Shown here one piece after another: positions 27,824 through 35,015 of a DNA stretch of 64,000 nucleotides (its first letter is position 1; each line of letters opens with the position of its first letter). The notes beneath the pieces were generated by a model. That model saw only the letters and a list, made by a program, of their open reading frames with translations, did not search any database and had not been told where the DNA came from. The translations under genes and the position numbers were made by a program. Origin of the DNA: Promethearchaeota archaeon (lineage in GTDB: Archaea; Asgardarchaeota; Lokiarchaeia; Helarchaeales; RDOG01); the NCBI GenBank assembly GCA_011365055.1, contig RDOG01000009.1, positions 62,001-126,000 on the forward strand, written 5' to 3'.

Positions 27824-28422
27824 AAACTTCCCTTTTTATTAAAATTATAACAACTTCTAAAACCAAGAATTTTAAAATTTAGTTCTATAATCGAATTTAA
27901 TTTTTTACATTTATTTAATAATTCTTTTATCAGGAATGCAATCAGTTCCTCAAGCTCATCAATCTCTCCCAGACGGAGTTCCTTGAACGCAAGGATTGAA
28001 GGAAATTCACGCAATAATGTAAACCCATCTTCTTTACCGATGACTCGCTCTCCTTTTTTAGGAATCATTCCAATGAGAATAATTTTTGTGTTTTTCAGTG
28101 AATGTTTGAGGAACTCCTCCAATTTGGATTTTAAATCTTGAAAGAAATTTAATTTCGTAACGTCGTAATATACCAAGGCACCTTCAGCATCTTTGTAATA
28201 TAAATGGCGATAATTCGAAAATTTTGGACTATTATTTAGATCCCATAAGACTAGCTTTACTAAATATTGTTCAAATTCAATGACTTTCATAAAGATTCTT
28301 ATTCCAATAGTGTCATTCTTATCATCCCCAACTGGATTAGCATTTCTTGGCCTTAAAAAGAATTTTGAATGTTCATCCCCTAATAAGACGATTTTAAATA
28401 CAAGTTGTTCCTTCGAGCTCAT
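27820..28422 (-). CDS. Ras-like small GTPase homologue without functional G motifs (pseudo-GTPase)
   Basis: The frame aligns with Asgard/Rab-like GTPases: FKIVLLGD at residues 9-16, switch-like DTIGIRIFMKVIEFE, KLVLWDLNN, YYKDAEGALVYYDVTKLNFF and ILIGM. However the P-loop reads GDEHSKFF instead of GxxxxGK(S/T), the G3 motif is WDLNN instead of WDxAG, and the NKxD position reads GMIPKK. Nucleotide binding is therefore probably lost. The C-terminal ~30 residues are extra and basic. It sits between a membrane protein and a methyltransferase gene and overlaps the latter. A scaffold role is possible (inference). Confidence 0.75.
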   Translation of the reverse strand: MSSKEQLVFKIVLLGDEHSKFFLRPRNANPVGDDKNDTIGIRIFMKVIEFEQYLVKLVLWDLNNSPKFSNYRHLYYKDAEGALVYYDVTKLNFFQDLKSKLEEFLKHSLKNTKIILIGMIPKKGERVIGKEDGFTLLREFPSILAFKELRLGEIDELEELIAFLIKELLNKCKKLNSIIELNFKILGFRSCYNFNKKGSF

Positions 28423-28449
28423 TTTCTGGTTCTTCTTTTTAGATTCTGG

Positions 28450-28917
28450 TTATTTCTCTATCTGCAAGGAAGGATTTACAAATTTAAATAATAAATAAAA
28501 TCCATAAAAAAGTGAGAACGTAAAAAACATGATGACGACCAACCAATCAATGATATCTATAAAAAATAATTCCAATAACCCGATTAACAATCCAAAGACT
28601 CCAATTATAGTTGAACCATAAGAAATTACTAATAGACTGCTTAAATATTTTGTTTTTACATCTCTCTCCAGCTTCGGAATGATGATTTTATCGATAAAAA
28701 TCACGTCAAAAAAACTCAACAGACCAAATAATAACTCTATTATTCTGAAATTAAACGGTATGACTGTAAAAAAGCCATTAAAAATTTGATCAGTCATCAT
28801 ATACTCTAATAGCGCGAGAATTAACAAATATAGCCATGGTGAACATATCATTATATAAAGCATGCTCTTGAAAAATTTAGGAGGAGGCTCTGAGCTAGAA
28901 GATTCATTATTTTTCAT
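28450..28917 (-). CDS. Four-helix membrane protein, unknown
   Basis: Starting from the ATG at 28917 (GAGGT upstream), the 155-residue protein has a polar, Ser/Pro-rich N-terminus and four hydrophobic segments (about 22-40, 45-70, 90-115 and 120-145). There are no recognisable catalytic motifs. It lies between the TPR protein and the pseudo-GTPase in one minus-strand run with short gaps, so it could anchor that set at the membrane. No family recognised. Confidence 0.65.
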   Translation of the reverse strand: MKNNESSSSEPPPKFFKSMLYIMICSPWLYLLILALLEYMMTDQIFNGFFTVIPFNFRIIELLFGLLSFFDVIFIDKIIIPKLERDVKTKYLSSLLVISYGSTIIGVFGLLIGLLELFFIDIIDWLVVIMFFTFSLFYGFYLLFKFVNPSLQIEK

Positions 28918-29003
28918 TACAATACCTCTTTTTTTTCTCGTAAAATAGAATTCATATTCTTTGATCATCTCTCTAAATTTTCTTTTGAAAATATTTATTT
29001 AAA

Positions 29004-29501
29004 TCAGTCATTTTCTTTAAATATTAACTTTATTCTGTCTAAACATTTTTTTGCATTTTCAATATCACCGAGACAAGTATAGACGTGTTGAAGATAGTTC
29101 CATGCATCAATGTTTTTGGGATAAATATCGATAGCTTTCCAAAAATAATCTAATGCTTTAAAATTCTCTTTTTTGTTAAATAATTCAAGCCCTCTTTTAA
29201 AATAAATGGTTGATTCCTCTTCCTTATGTAAATCCTCTTCAGATCTTTGATCCTTTGATTTATATTTTTCTTTAATTGGGAACATTTTATGAAAAAATTC
29301 CGCAGCTTTTTCGTGTGGTTCAAGAATATCTCGAAGGCTTTCTTGTACAGCAGCTAATTCAGCTTCCATTTTGAATTTATTTGTTCGTTTTAAATCGTAG
29401 TATTTTTCTGCTAAATCAGCGGCTTTATTATAATATGCTTCCGCATCCCTCCACTGTTCTTTCAAAACTGCATGTTTAGCTTTTTTTACTATTTCTCTCA
29501 A
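29004..29501 (-). CDS. Tetratricopeptide-repeat protein
   Basis: The 165-residue protein is all helical. Residues 12-50 resemble a MIT/TPR-type helix pair (WRDAEAYYNKAADLAEKYYD) and the C-terminal half holds two TPR motifs (ALDYFWKAIDIYPKNIDAWN, YLQHVYTCLGDIENAKKCL). Such proteins are adaptors. The start is uncertain: TTG at 29501 is used, but the frame extends upstream without ATG or GTG to a stop near 29555. It heads the operon with the membrane protein, pseudo-GTPase and methyltransferase. Confidence 0.7.
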   Translation of the reverse strand: MREIVKKAKHAVLKEQWRDAEAYYNKAADLAEKYYDLKRTNKFKMEAELAAVQESLRDILEPHEKAAEFFHKMFPIKEKYKSKDQRSEEDLHKEEESTIYFKRGLELFNKKENFKALDYFWKAIDIYPKNIDAWNYLQHVYTCLGDIENAKKCLDRIKLIFKEND

Positions 29502-29862
29502 ATCTTCTTGAAAAATGTCATCATCACTTGTTACATTGCCTATATCGGATCCCCCTTCTTAAAGTGGATATTTTTGTTAATATATTCATCTTTTCCTATT
29601 TTAATTTTCATTTCTCTAAATGAAACAAAAAATAAATGATAAGTGATTCGCCTATTATTAAGAAAAAATAGAACGATTCAAGTTAAATTAATATGATATC
29701 TGTAATATTACTTTCAACAATTTCCAGAACTAATTTTATGAATTTCGTACATGTTAAATATTTGTTTAATACTCTTTTAAAGGAATTTTCGATATTCTTC
29801 AATTAAGGAAAATGATAATAAAAATAAATTTTAAAAAAATAGGGCAAATTAAATAAGCTAAA
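29502..29862. other. AT-rich intergenic region, nothing recognised
   Basis: No open frame, repeat or RNA gene can be supported between the TPR gene and the small membrane protein. It presumably contains the promoter of the TPR-led operon. Confidence 0.6.
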
Positions 29863-30267
29863 TTATAAAAAATAATGCATTACCAAAAAGATCATTAGCA
29901 ATAAAGTAAGAATCCACTTTAAGGCTCTAATCTTTTTATATTTGCTGTTCTCTTCTTCATTATATGGTTTCCAATTATTTTGAAAGCCCAATTTGATTCC
30001 AATTAAGAACAAGACAATCATGACAATCCCGAAAAGCCAGCCTGTTATAATATATGTCCGATTGATAGGGACGAATGTAAATCCATGTATGAACGCAAAG
30101 ATCGTGGATAAGGAAAAGGATGCTTTGTGGATATTATATATTATCAGTTTCTTCTTTTCAGAGATTTGATCATAATTTCTTTTAACGAGGATAATTTTCA
30201 AGAATATGGATACTAAACCTATTACAAGAAAAATTTTGGAGAGATTTTCGAAAATTATACTTATCAA
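29863..30267 (-). CDS. Small four-helix membrane protein, unknown
   Basis: The 134-residue protein has hydrophobic segments at about 8-27, 45-65, 73-93 and 112-133 with a basic RALKW before the last. A His lies in the second segment (FIHGF) and another near the C-terminus (MHYF), a spacing that recalls small haem-binding or cytochrome b561-like proteins, but this is too weak to name. It stands alone on the minus strand. Confidence 0.55.
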   Translation of the reverse strand: MISIIFENLSKIFLVIGLVSIFLKIILVKRNYDQISEKKKLIIYNIHKASFSLSTIFAFIHGFTFVPINRTYIITGWLFGIVMIVLFLIGIKLGFQNNWKPYNEEENSKYKKIRALKWILTLLLMIFLVMHYFL

Positions 30268-30885
30268 ATTAATAACCTTCTTTCTTCTTTTTCATTCAAA
30301 TTTATATTTTCTTCATTAAATTATTTATTTTTATCATTTTATTGATAAAATAAATTTTTTAAAAATTTTTTAGATGATCTGTAATATTTTTGATTGACTA
30401 AGAACATCATTCAATATCTAACTTATCATTGATTCTCTATATTTGAAAATTTTAAAGGCATCACAATATCATGATAGACTAAGATCATGATAGATTATCT
30501 TATAAAGAAATATTGGAAAAACCAGTAAGTACACTCCCTTTAGAGGTGAAAAAATTATTGAAGAGGGTTTGTTGGTTAAATTTAATGTAATATTTGAAAT
30601 TAAAAATTAAGTTTTATAATAAGCGGATGAAATAAAAGTGGAAAAAGTGAAGCTATTTTTGAAAGAAATAAAATTATATGTAAAGGGAGTGGTTATATAC
30701 GGCGTGTAAGTACAGCTTCATAATGTTTTCATCATATATGTAATAAATATCCATATCTGCAGCGAGGAGAAAGAAGAAAAACGTTATTTGGATAAATAAT
30801 ATTAAAAATTATTAAAGATTTTAATTAAATTTAAAAAAAAAAGTAAAAATAAGAAAGTTGGATGCTTAATTTTTATTAAAAAATA
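30268..30885. other. AT-rich intergenic region, nothing recognised except a 10-bp repeat
   Basis: A 618-bp stretch without a supported gene. TCATGATAGA occurs twice in close succession near 30470-30495. I see no open frame worth reporting, no tRNA and no array. Confidence 0.6.
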
Positions 30886-31845
30886 TCATTTGTATTTTTT
30901 AAGAATATTTTTTTGAGTGCTTTTTTCAGATAGACTTCTTTTTAAGTCCTCAGATAACTCGCCTAATCTGCTTGAAGTTGCCGCAATTTCTTCCATCGAA
31001 GCAGTTTGCTGTTCAGCTGATGAATTAATCTGTTCCATTGCAGATGAAGTTTCTTCACTTAATGCTAATGCATTTTGAAGATCCACAGTAATTTTCTTTA
31101 TAAACTCAACTGTATTTTCTATTTTTCTCACGATCTCTGAGATTTTTTCGCTTGAACTCCCAACGGCACTTCTTGATTCTTCAGCCAATTTTCGGACTTC
31201 ATCCGCTACTACAGCAAATCCTCTACCGTGTTCTCCTGCACGACCCGCTTCTATGCTCGCATTTAGTGCAAGTAAGTTCGTCTGCTCAGCAATATTAGTG
31301 ATTAGCCCCATAACTTTCCCAATGTCATCACTTGAATTTTTTACGGTATCTGCTAATTCCTTTATTTTAATGGCAGTTTGGTTAATTTCAGAAAGCTGTT
31401 TCATTTGTGATAACGCACCCGCAGATACATCTTGAGTTGTTGAAGAGATTTCTTCTGAAGATGCATTTACTTCGTTAGCACTTGCAGCTAATTCAGTTGC
31501 CATGTTTGCAATGTTAATTGAAACATTCTTGCTTACATCAATCGTTTTTATAAGAGCAAGCCTATTATTTTTAACCCTTTTTACAAGATAATATATTACG
31601 CTAAATGGAACAATTAACAAAAAAGGAGATGTAATTATACCTGCAATAGGGAGACCTTTCATAGTCGCCAGCCACCATGTTAGAATTAATAATTCTGCAT
31701 TAACAACTAAGAAAAAACCAGTTATTAATTTAAATTCAATAGTTTTATGATCTTTCCCTAGTATAAAATAAAAAATAATTAATTCTGCGGGAAGCAATAT
31801 TGATACTATTAAATATATTGCTAAATCGTTTTGAAATAGTTGCAT
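30886..31845 (-). CDS. Methyl-accepting chemotaxis-like transducer
   Basis: Residues 1-95 hold three to four membrane segments with almost no external domain; then comes a cytoplasmic signalling coiled coil with the invariant hairpin tip: [20 protein letters not shown] and [20 protein letters not shown]. Glu/Gln/Ala methylation-helix patterns flank it ([17 protein letters not shown]). With no HAMP domain and no periplasmic sensor, it may sense membrane state or act as a soluble-type signalling scaffold. No cheA, cheW or cheY gene is in the window, so its partner is encoded elsewhere. A decayed paralogue lies upstream at 31982-32458. Confidence 0.9.
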   Translation of the reverse strand: MQLFQNDLAIYLIVSILLPAELIIFYFILGKDHKTIEFKLITGFFLVVNAELLILTWWLATMKGLPIAGIITSPFLLIVPFSVIYYLVKRVKNNRLALIKTIDVSKNVSINIANMATELAASANEVNASSEEISSTTQDVSAGALSQMKQLSEINQTAIKIKELADTVKNSSDDIGKVMGLITNIAEQTNLLALNASIEAGRAGEHGRGFAVVADEVRKLAEESRSAVGSSSEKISEIVRKIENTVEFIKKITVDLQNALALSEETSSAMEQINSSAEQQTASMEEIAATSSRLGELSEDLKRSLSEKSTQKNILKKYK

Positions 31846-31981
31846 TTTACTCTTTCCTAATTAGTCATTAATATTAATTTTTTATTATTAATTTTAAAGA
31901 GAATTATATTAATAATTCTAAAAAATTCAGAAATAAGGGAAATAAAGATTATTTACTTAATTTTATTAAATCATAAAGATT

Positions 31982-32458
31982 TTACAGATAAATTTTTTGA
32001 ATAGTTTTATTAATTTTATGTTCCTCAGTTAAACCTGTTTTTAACTTTTCGGATAACTTAATTAATCTATTATAGGTTACTGCAATTTCTTCTATTGAAG
32101 CTATTTGTTTTTCTGCAGACGAATTTAACTCTTCTATTGAAAATAAAATTTTTTCACTCGAGCTCCCAACTACAATTTTTGACTCTTCAATCAATTTTCG
32201 GACTTTATCTGCTACTACCGCAAATTTCCTACCGTATTTTCCTGCGCGACTTGCTTCTATGCTTGCATTTTTTGCAAGAAAGTTCGTCTGCTCAGCAATA
32301 TTTGTGATGAATCTCATTTCTTTCTCAACTTCATTACTAGAATTTTTTACGCTATCTGATAAGTCTTTAATATTAAGGGCAGTTTGATTAATATTAGTGA
32401 GTTTTTTTATTTGTGATAGCGTACCCGAAGTTATTTCTTGAATGGATGTTTCCGCCAT
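31982..32458 (-). pseudogene. Decayed truncated copy of the chemoreceptor signalling domain
   Basis: The frame aligns along its length with residues from about 130 of the transducer at 30886-31845 but lacks the whole N-terminal membrane part, and about 30 residues are missing after GSSSEK. The normally invariant tip is damaged: [20 protein letters not shown] and KVRKLIEES replace conserved Ala, Glu, Gly and Asp-Glu positions. It is therefore a duplicated gene in decay, though the remaining frame is still open. Expression cannot be excluded. Confidence 0.75.
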
Positions 32459-32564
32459 GCGCGTTATGAACCTGCGAATTTCTGATAAAGAGAAAAAGAA
32501 TGATTATGTCATTTCTAAGTTTTTGGTAAGATGTGAAATTTGAATTCTGAAGAAAAAAAATTCT

Positions 32565-33167
32565 TTACCGTGAAAAATGGAAAAGTACTAAATTTGTAAG
32601 GTACGTTCCCAATTCCTCGTCAGTATCAAATAAGGGCATTATTAAGATATGACGAAGAATAATAGCTTCAATAATATTAAATAATGAAAAGAATTGATCC
32701 TTCAGCTCCTTTTCAGAATATTTTTCAGATAAATTGCTTTTTTTTACCTTTTTAGCAAGCTTGTCTAGTCCATTTTGAATGAGAAATTTAAATTCGTTGA
32801 ATAATTTATTGTTTGAAAGATGAGCTTGTACAAATGCTAGGTGAAAGTGATAATTTTCTCGATGAAATTTAATAAAATTTATCATTAGGGTTTTTATTGA
32901 ATTCGGTAAGTTAGATTCATTAATATGATTAAAGAGTTCCAAATTAATTATCTTATCTCTATTTCTAACAATAATCGCTTTCACAATATCCTCTTTCCCG
33001 TTTGGAAAGTTACGATAAATTGTTCCAATTCCTATTCCTGCTTTCTTGGCAATATGATTGGTGCTTAATTTATTATAACCTTTTTCTAAAATGAGAGCCA
33101 AAGTAGTTTTAATGATAATTTCGATTTTTTGTTCTTTATTCCGTGTAAATTTCTTACTAGAAGGCAT
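32565..33167 (-). CDS. TetR-family transcriptional regulator
   Basis: The HTH reads KIEIIIKTTLALILEKGYNK, LSTNHIAKKAGIGIGTIYRN, FPNGKEDIVKAI; the rest is a helical ligand-binding domain. I start it at the ATG at 33167 because the frame further upstream runs towards the operator. It is divergent from a membrane protein and is a paralogue of the TetR at 26178-26789. The perfect palindrome CGGAGCAATGCTCCG lies between the two genes and is the likely binding site. Confidence 0.92.
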   Translation of the reverse strand: MPSSKKFTRNKEQKIEIIIKTTLALILEKGYNKLSTNHIAKKAGIGIGTIYRNFPNGKEDIVKAIIVRNRDKIINLELFNHINESNLPNSIKTLMINFIKFHRENYHFHLAFVQAHLSNNKLFNEFKFLIQNGLDKLAKKVKKSNLSEKYSEKELKDQFFSLFNIIEAIILRHILIMPLFDTDEELGTYLTNLVLFHFSR

Positions 33168-33207
33168 AGTTATGATAATATTTTTTAAATTAAAAAACTT
33201 TATATAT

Positions 33208-33222
33208 CGGAGCAATGCTCCG
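33208..33222. promoter_or_regulatory. TetR operator palindrome next to a TATA-like box
   Basis: CGGAGCAATGCTCCG is a perfect 15-bp palindrome centred between divergent TetR and HXXEE genes, directly after TTTATATAT (33199-33207), a good archaeal TATA box for the plus-strand gene. Binding there would block transcription-factor access. The half site GAGCA equals that at 26124-26165. Confidence 0.78.
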
Positions 33223-33257
33223 TTACTATAATTTTAAATATTTGTGAGGTGAAGGTG

Positions 33258-33827
33258 ATGAGTGATTCGAAAATTAAAGACTTTTTTAGCAATATTACAT
33301 TTAGAAAAGCAATATGGTTTGCACCCTTAATCTATTTAATGCACATGATAGAGGAAGCTGTACTGGGATTTTATGTATTCATGAATGTTCATCATGGAAC
33401 CAATGTTACGCTAGTGGGCTTTTTACTTGCTAATATGATGATAATGATCATGTATCTTATCGTGATTACTACATTTACCGTTTACTCTAAACCAATAACT
33501 GCATTTTTCGCTTTATTGGGTATCACGGCAGCTCAATTTTTCAACGCTTTCGCTCATTTAATCTATAGCATTTACTTTCTAGATTTTTGCCCAGGAGTAA
33601 TTACAGGATTTGCACTATACATTCCTTTTGTATCTATCCTCTGGTGGATTGCTTATAAGGATGAATATGTTACAAAACAATCTTTAGCTGTAATTATAGT
33701 ATTGGGAGCAGTCCTAATGGCATTATTTGAAGTCCCATTTCTAAATGTAGTTATACTTTTTGGATGGCCTATTCTCACGCTACTATCAGCTTTGATATAC
33801 CATTATAGATTTGAAAAATCAGAATAA
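33258..33827 (+). CDS. HXXEE-type membrane protein under TetR control
   Basis: Five to six membrane helices, with LMHMIEEAVLGFY in the first giving the His-x-x-Glu-Glu signature of the HXXEE family and a His in the helix NAFAHLIYSIYF. Members are small integral membrane proteins of unknown activity, often beside TetR regulators, perhaps enzymes or transporters. The ATG at 33258 has GAGGTG 8 nt upstream; GTG at 33249 is in frame but less likely. Probably repressed by the divergent TetR. Confidence 0.8.
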   Translation: MSDSKIKDFFSNITFRKAIWFAPLIYLMHMIEEAVLGFYVFMNVHHGTNVTLVGFLLANMMIMIMYLIVITTFTVYSKPITAFFALLGITAAQFFNAFAHLIYSIYFLDFCPGVITGFALYIPFVSILWWIAYKDEYVTKQSLAVIIVLGAVLMALFEVPFLNVVILFGWPILTLLSALIYHYRFEKSE

Positions 33828-34046
33828 CCAGTATAAATCAGCAGCTTCTCTCTTTTCTTTTTTTGCTATTTTCACTTATGAGTAACGTCATCTTTTTTTG
33901 TGAATGTGTTATAACACCCATTGGATAATTTATTTGAATAAAAAGCCAATTTTTGATATCATGATCCTTTTTATCATTTGTCCAATCCAAATCAGTGGAC
34001 TTATTATTTTAAATTTTATTTATTTAAAAAAACATTAATTTTGAAC

Positions 34047-34063
34047 TCCTCCTTGAAGGAGGA
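34047..34063. other. Perfect hairpin in the spacer before the tRNA genes, possible IS200/IS605-like end
   Basis: TCCTCCTT (34047-34054) and AAGGAGGA (34056-34063) form an 8-bp stem around one base. Short subterminal palindromes of this sort mark IS200/IS605-family ends, but no transposase gene adjoins it and no second end was found, so it may be a terminator of the HXXEE gene or a relic. Confidence 0.4.
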
Positions 34064-34173
34064 AGCATTCTGATTGTCAATAAATCTTAGTTTAAAAGAA
34101 GCTTTTTACTTCTAAATCTCGACCAATTAATAAACCTTCATTTTTTAAAATTCTGGATATTACAGTTATTATC

Positions 34174-34443
34174 TTGAGGTTTGTTTTAACTGGATGTAAA
34201 TGGCATGAATTATATCTATCCGACCAGTATCAATCTGAATACCAAATAATATTACGAAAAAATGACCGCGAATGGGCACTTGTTCCAGAAACTGGAATGT
34301 CCCGCGTGTCTCTCAAGTTTAATGAAACTTGGGATCGACGTGTAAATTCTAAGAAAGGAGGTGAAAACCAAGTTCTTGAATCGCTCCTCTCCTTTATCGG
34401 GAGCTGGAGTGCTGCATTGGCTTTGATAGAGGACTTCGAGTAG
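34174..34443 (+). pseudogene. Doubtful 89-residue frame, possible transposase relic
   Basis: The start TGCKWHELYLSDQYQSEYQI faintly recalls the N-terminus of IS5-type transposases, but the rest has no recognisable motif and composition is odd (Trp/Ser rich). The surrounding 33828-34550 contains no other frame, one hairpin at 34047-34063, and a small TCTCC-GTTA-GGAGA stem near 34504. I read it as debris of a mobile element or as non-coding. Confidence 0.2.
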
Positions 34444-34550
34444 TTTCCGTTGCATTATATTGCCTTTAGCCCAGTTGATGATAAATTTAAATATTTTTAG
34501 TTGTCTCCGTTAAGGAGATGAGATATATTGAATAAAAGTTTAACCCAATA

Positions 34551-34622
34551 GCCCCGTCCGGGTATTGATCCCGGGACCTTTACCTTACCAGGGTAACGCT
34601 CTACCGACTGAGCTAACGAGGC
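34551..34622 (-). tRNA. tRNA-Thr (anticodon GGT)
   Basis: The minus strand folds into a 72-nt cloverleaf: acceptor GCCTCGT/ACGGGGC, D-stem GCTC/GAGC, anticodon stem TTACC/GGTAA around CTGGTAA with anticodon GGT, and T-arm CCGGG-ATCAATA-CCCGG. No intron. CCA is not encoded. The T-loop starts with ATC instead of TTC, slightly unusual. Confidence 0.9.
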
Positions 34623-34642
34623 ATGATTAGTGATAAAAAAGG

Positions 34643-34783
34643 TGCTGGGAGTGGGATTCGAACCCACGAACTACTACTAGACAGGATCTTAAGTCCTGCG
34701 CCGCTAGCCGCAGCCGACTGCTTTTATGACCCCGAAAGGATCTGTCTAGCGTCGCTCGCATTGACCAACTTGGCTATCCCAGC
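34643..34783 (-). tRNA. tRNA-Leu (anticodon TAA) with a ~58-nt intron in the D-loop
   Basis: Ends match a class II tRNA: acceptor GCTGGGA/TCCCAGC, T-arm GTGGG-TTCGAAT-CCCAC, anticodon arm CAGGA-CTTAAGA-TCCTG, long variable arm. The anticodon arm is uninterrupted, but between GCCAAGTTGGTCAA (5' D-arm) and GGCG (3' D-stem) lie about 58 extra bases (34703-34760). Removing them restores a standard leucine D-arm and an 83-nt tRNA. CGCTAG near the intron start pairs with CTAGCG at its end, as expected for a bulge-helix-bulge splice motif. Exact cut sites are uncertain by a few bases. Confidence 0.88.
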
Positions 34784-34895
34784 TTTTTTTTAATATTAAA
34801 CAACGAATTTTAATGGATTTATTAACATGAAAGCTAATAAAAATTTTACTACAAAACTGAGAAATAAAATTTGAGAGAGTTAAATAATTTACATT

Positions 34896-34995
34896 AAAAA
34901 AAAGGAAGTTAATCATCGATTAACCGACTTGGCACCGTTTGTTTTTTCTGTGGTATAATTGGAATGAATTCCAATTCCACAACAAGGAAAAACGG
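34896..34995 (-). other. Two hairpins and a T-run after the RuvC nuclease gene: candidate guide-RNA scaffold or terminator
   Basis: Reading the minus strand after the stop at 35016, an extended imperfect hairpin (34935-34995) has arms ending in AATTGGAAT / ATTCCAATT and TGTGG / CCACA, with CCGTTT pairing AAACGG at the base. A perfect GTTAATC-ATC-GATTAAC hairpin (34908-34924) follows, then eight T (34896-34903). In TnpB loci the omega-RNA overlaps or follows the 3' end of the gene, so this is where a guide scaffold would be sought. A plain transcription terminator explains the second hairpin and T-run equally well. Confidence 0.55.
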
Positions 34996-35015
34996 CATTC
35001 CTTATTTCTTTAATT

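Noticed and set aside
34252..34455. 67-codon minus-strand frame
   Set aside because: Opposite the doubtful 34174-34443 frame; no motif and no reason to choose either strand as coding.
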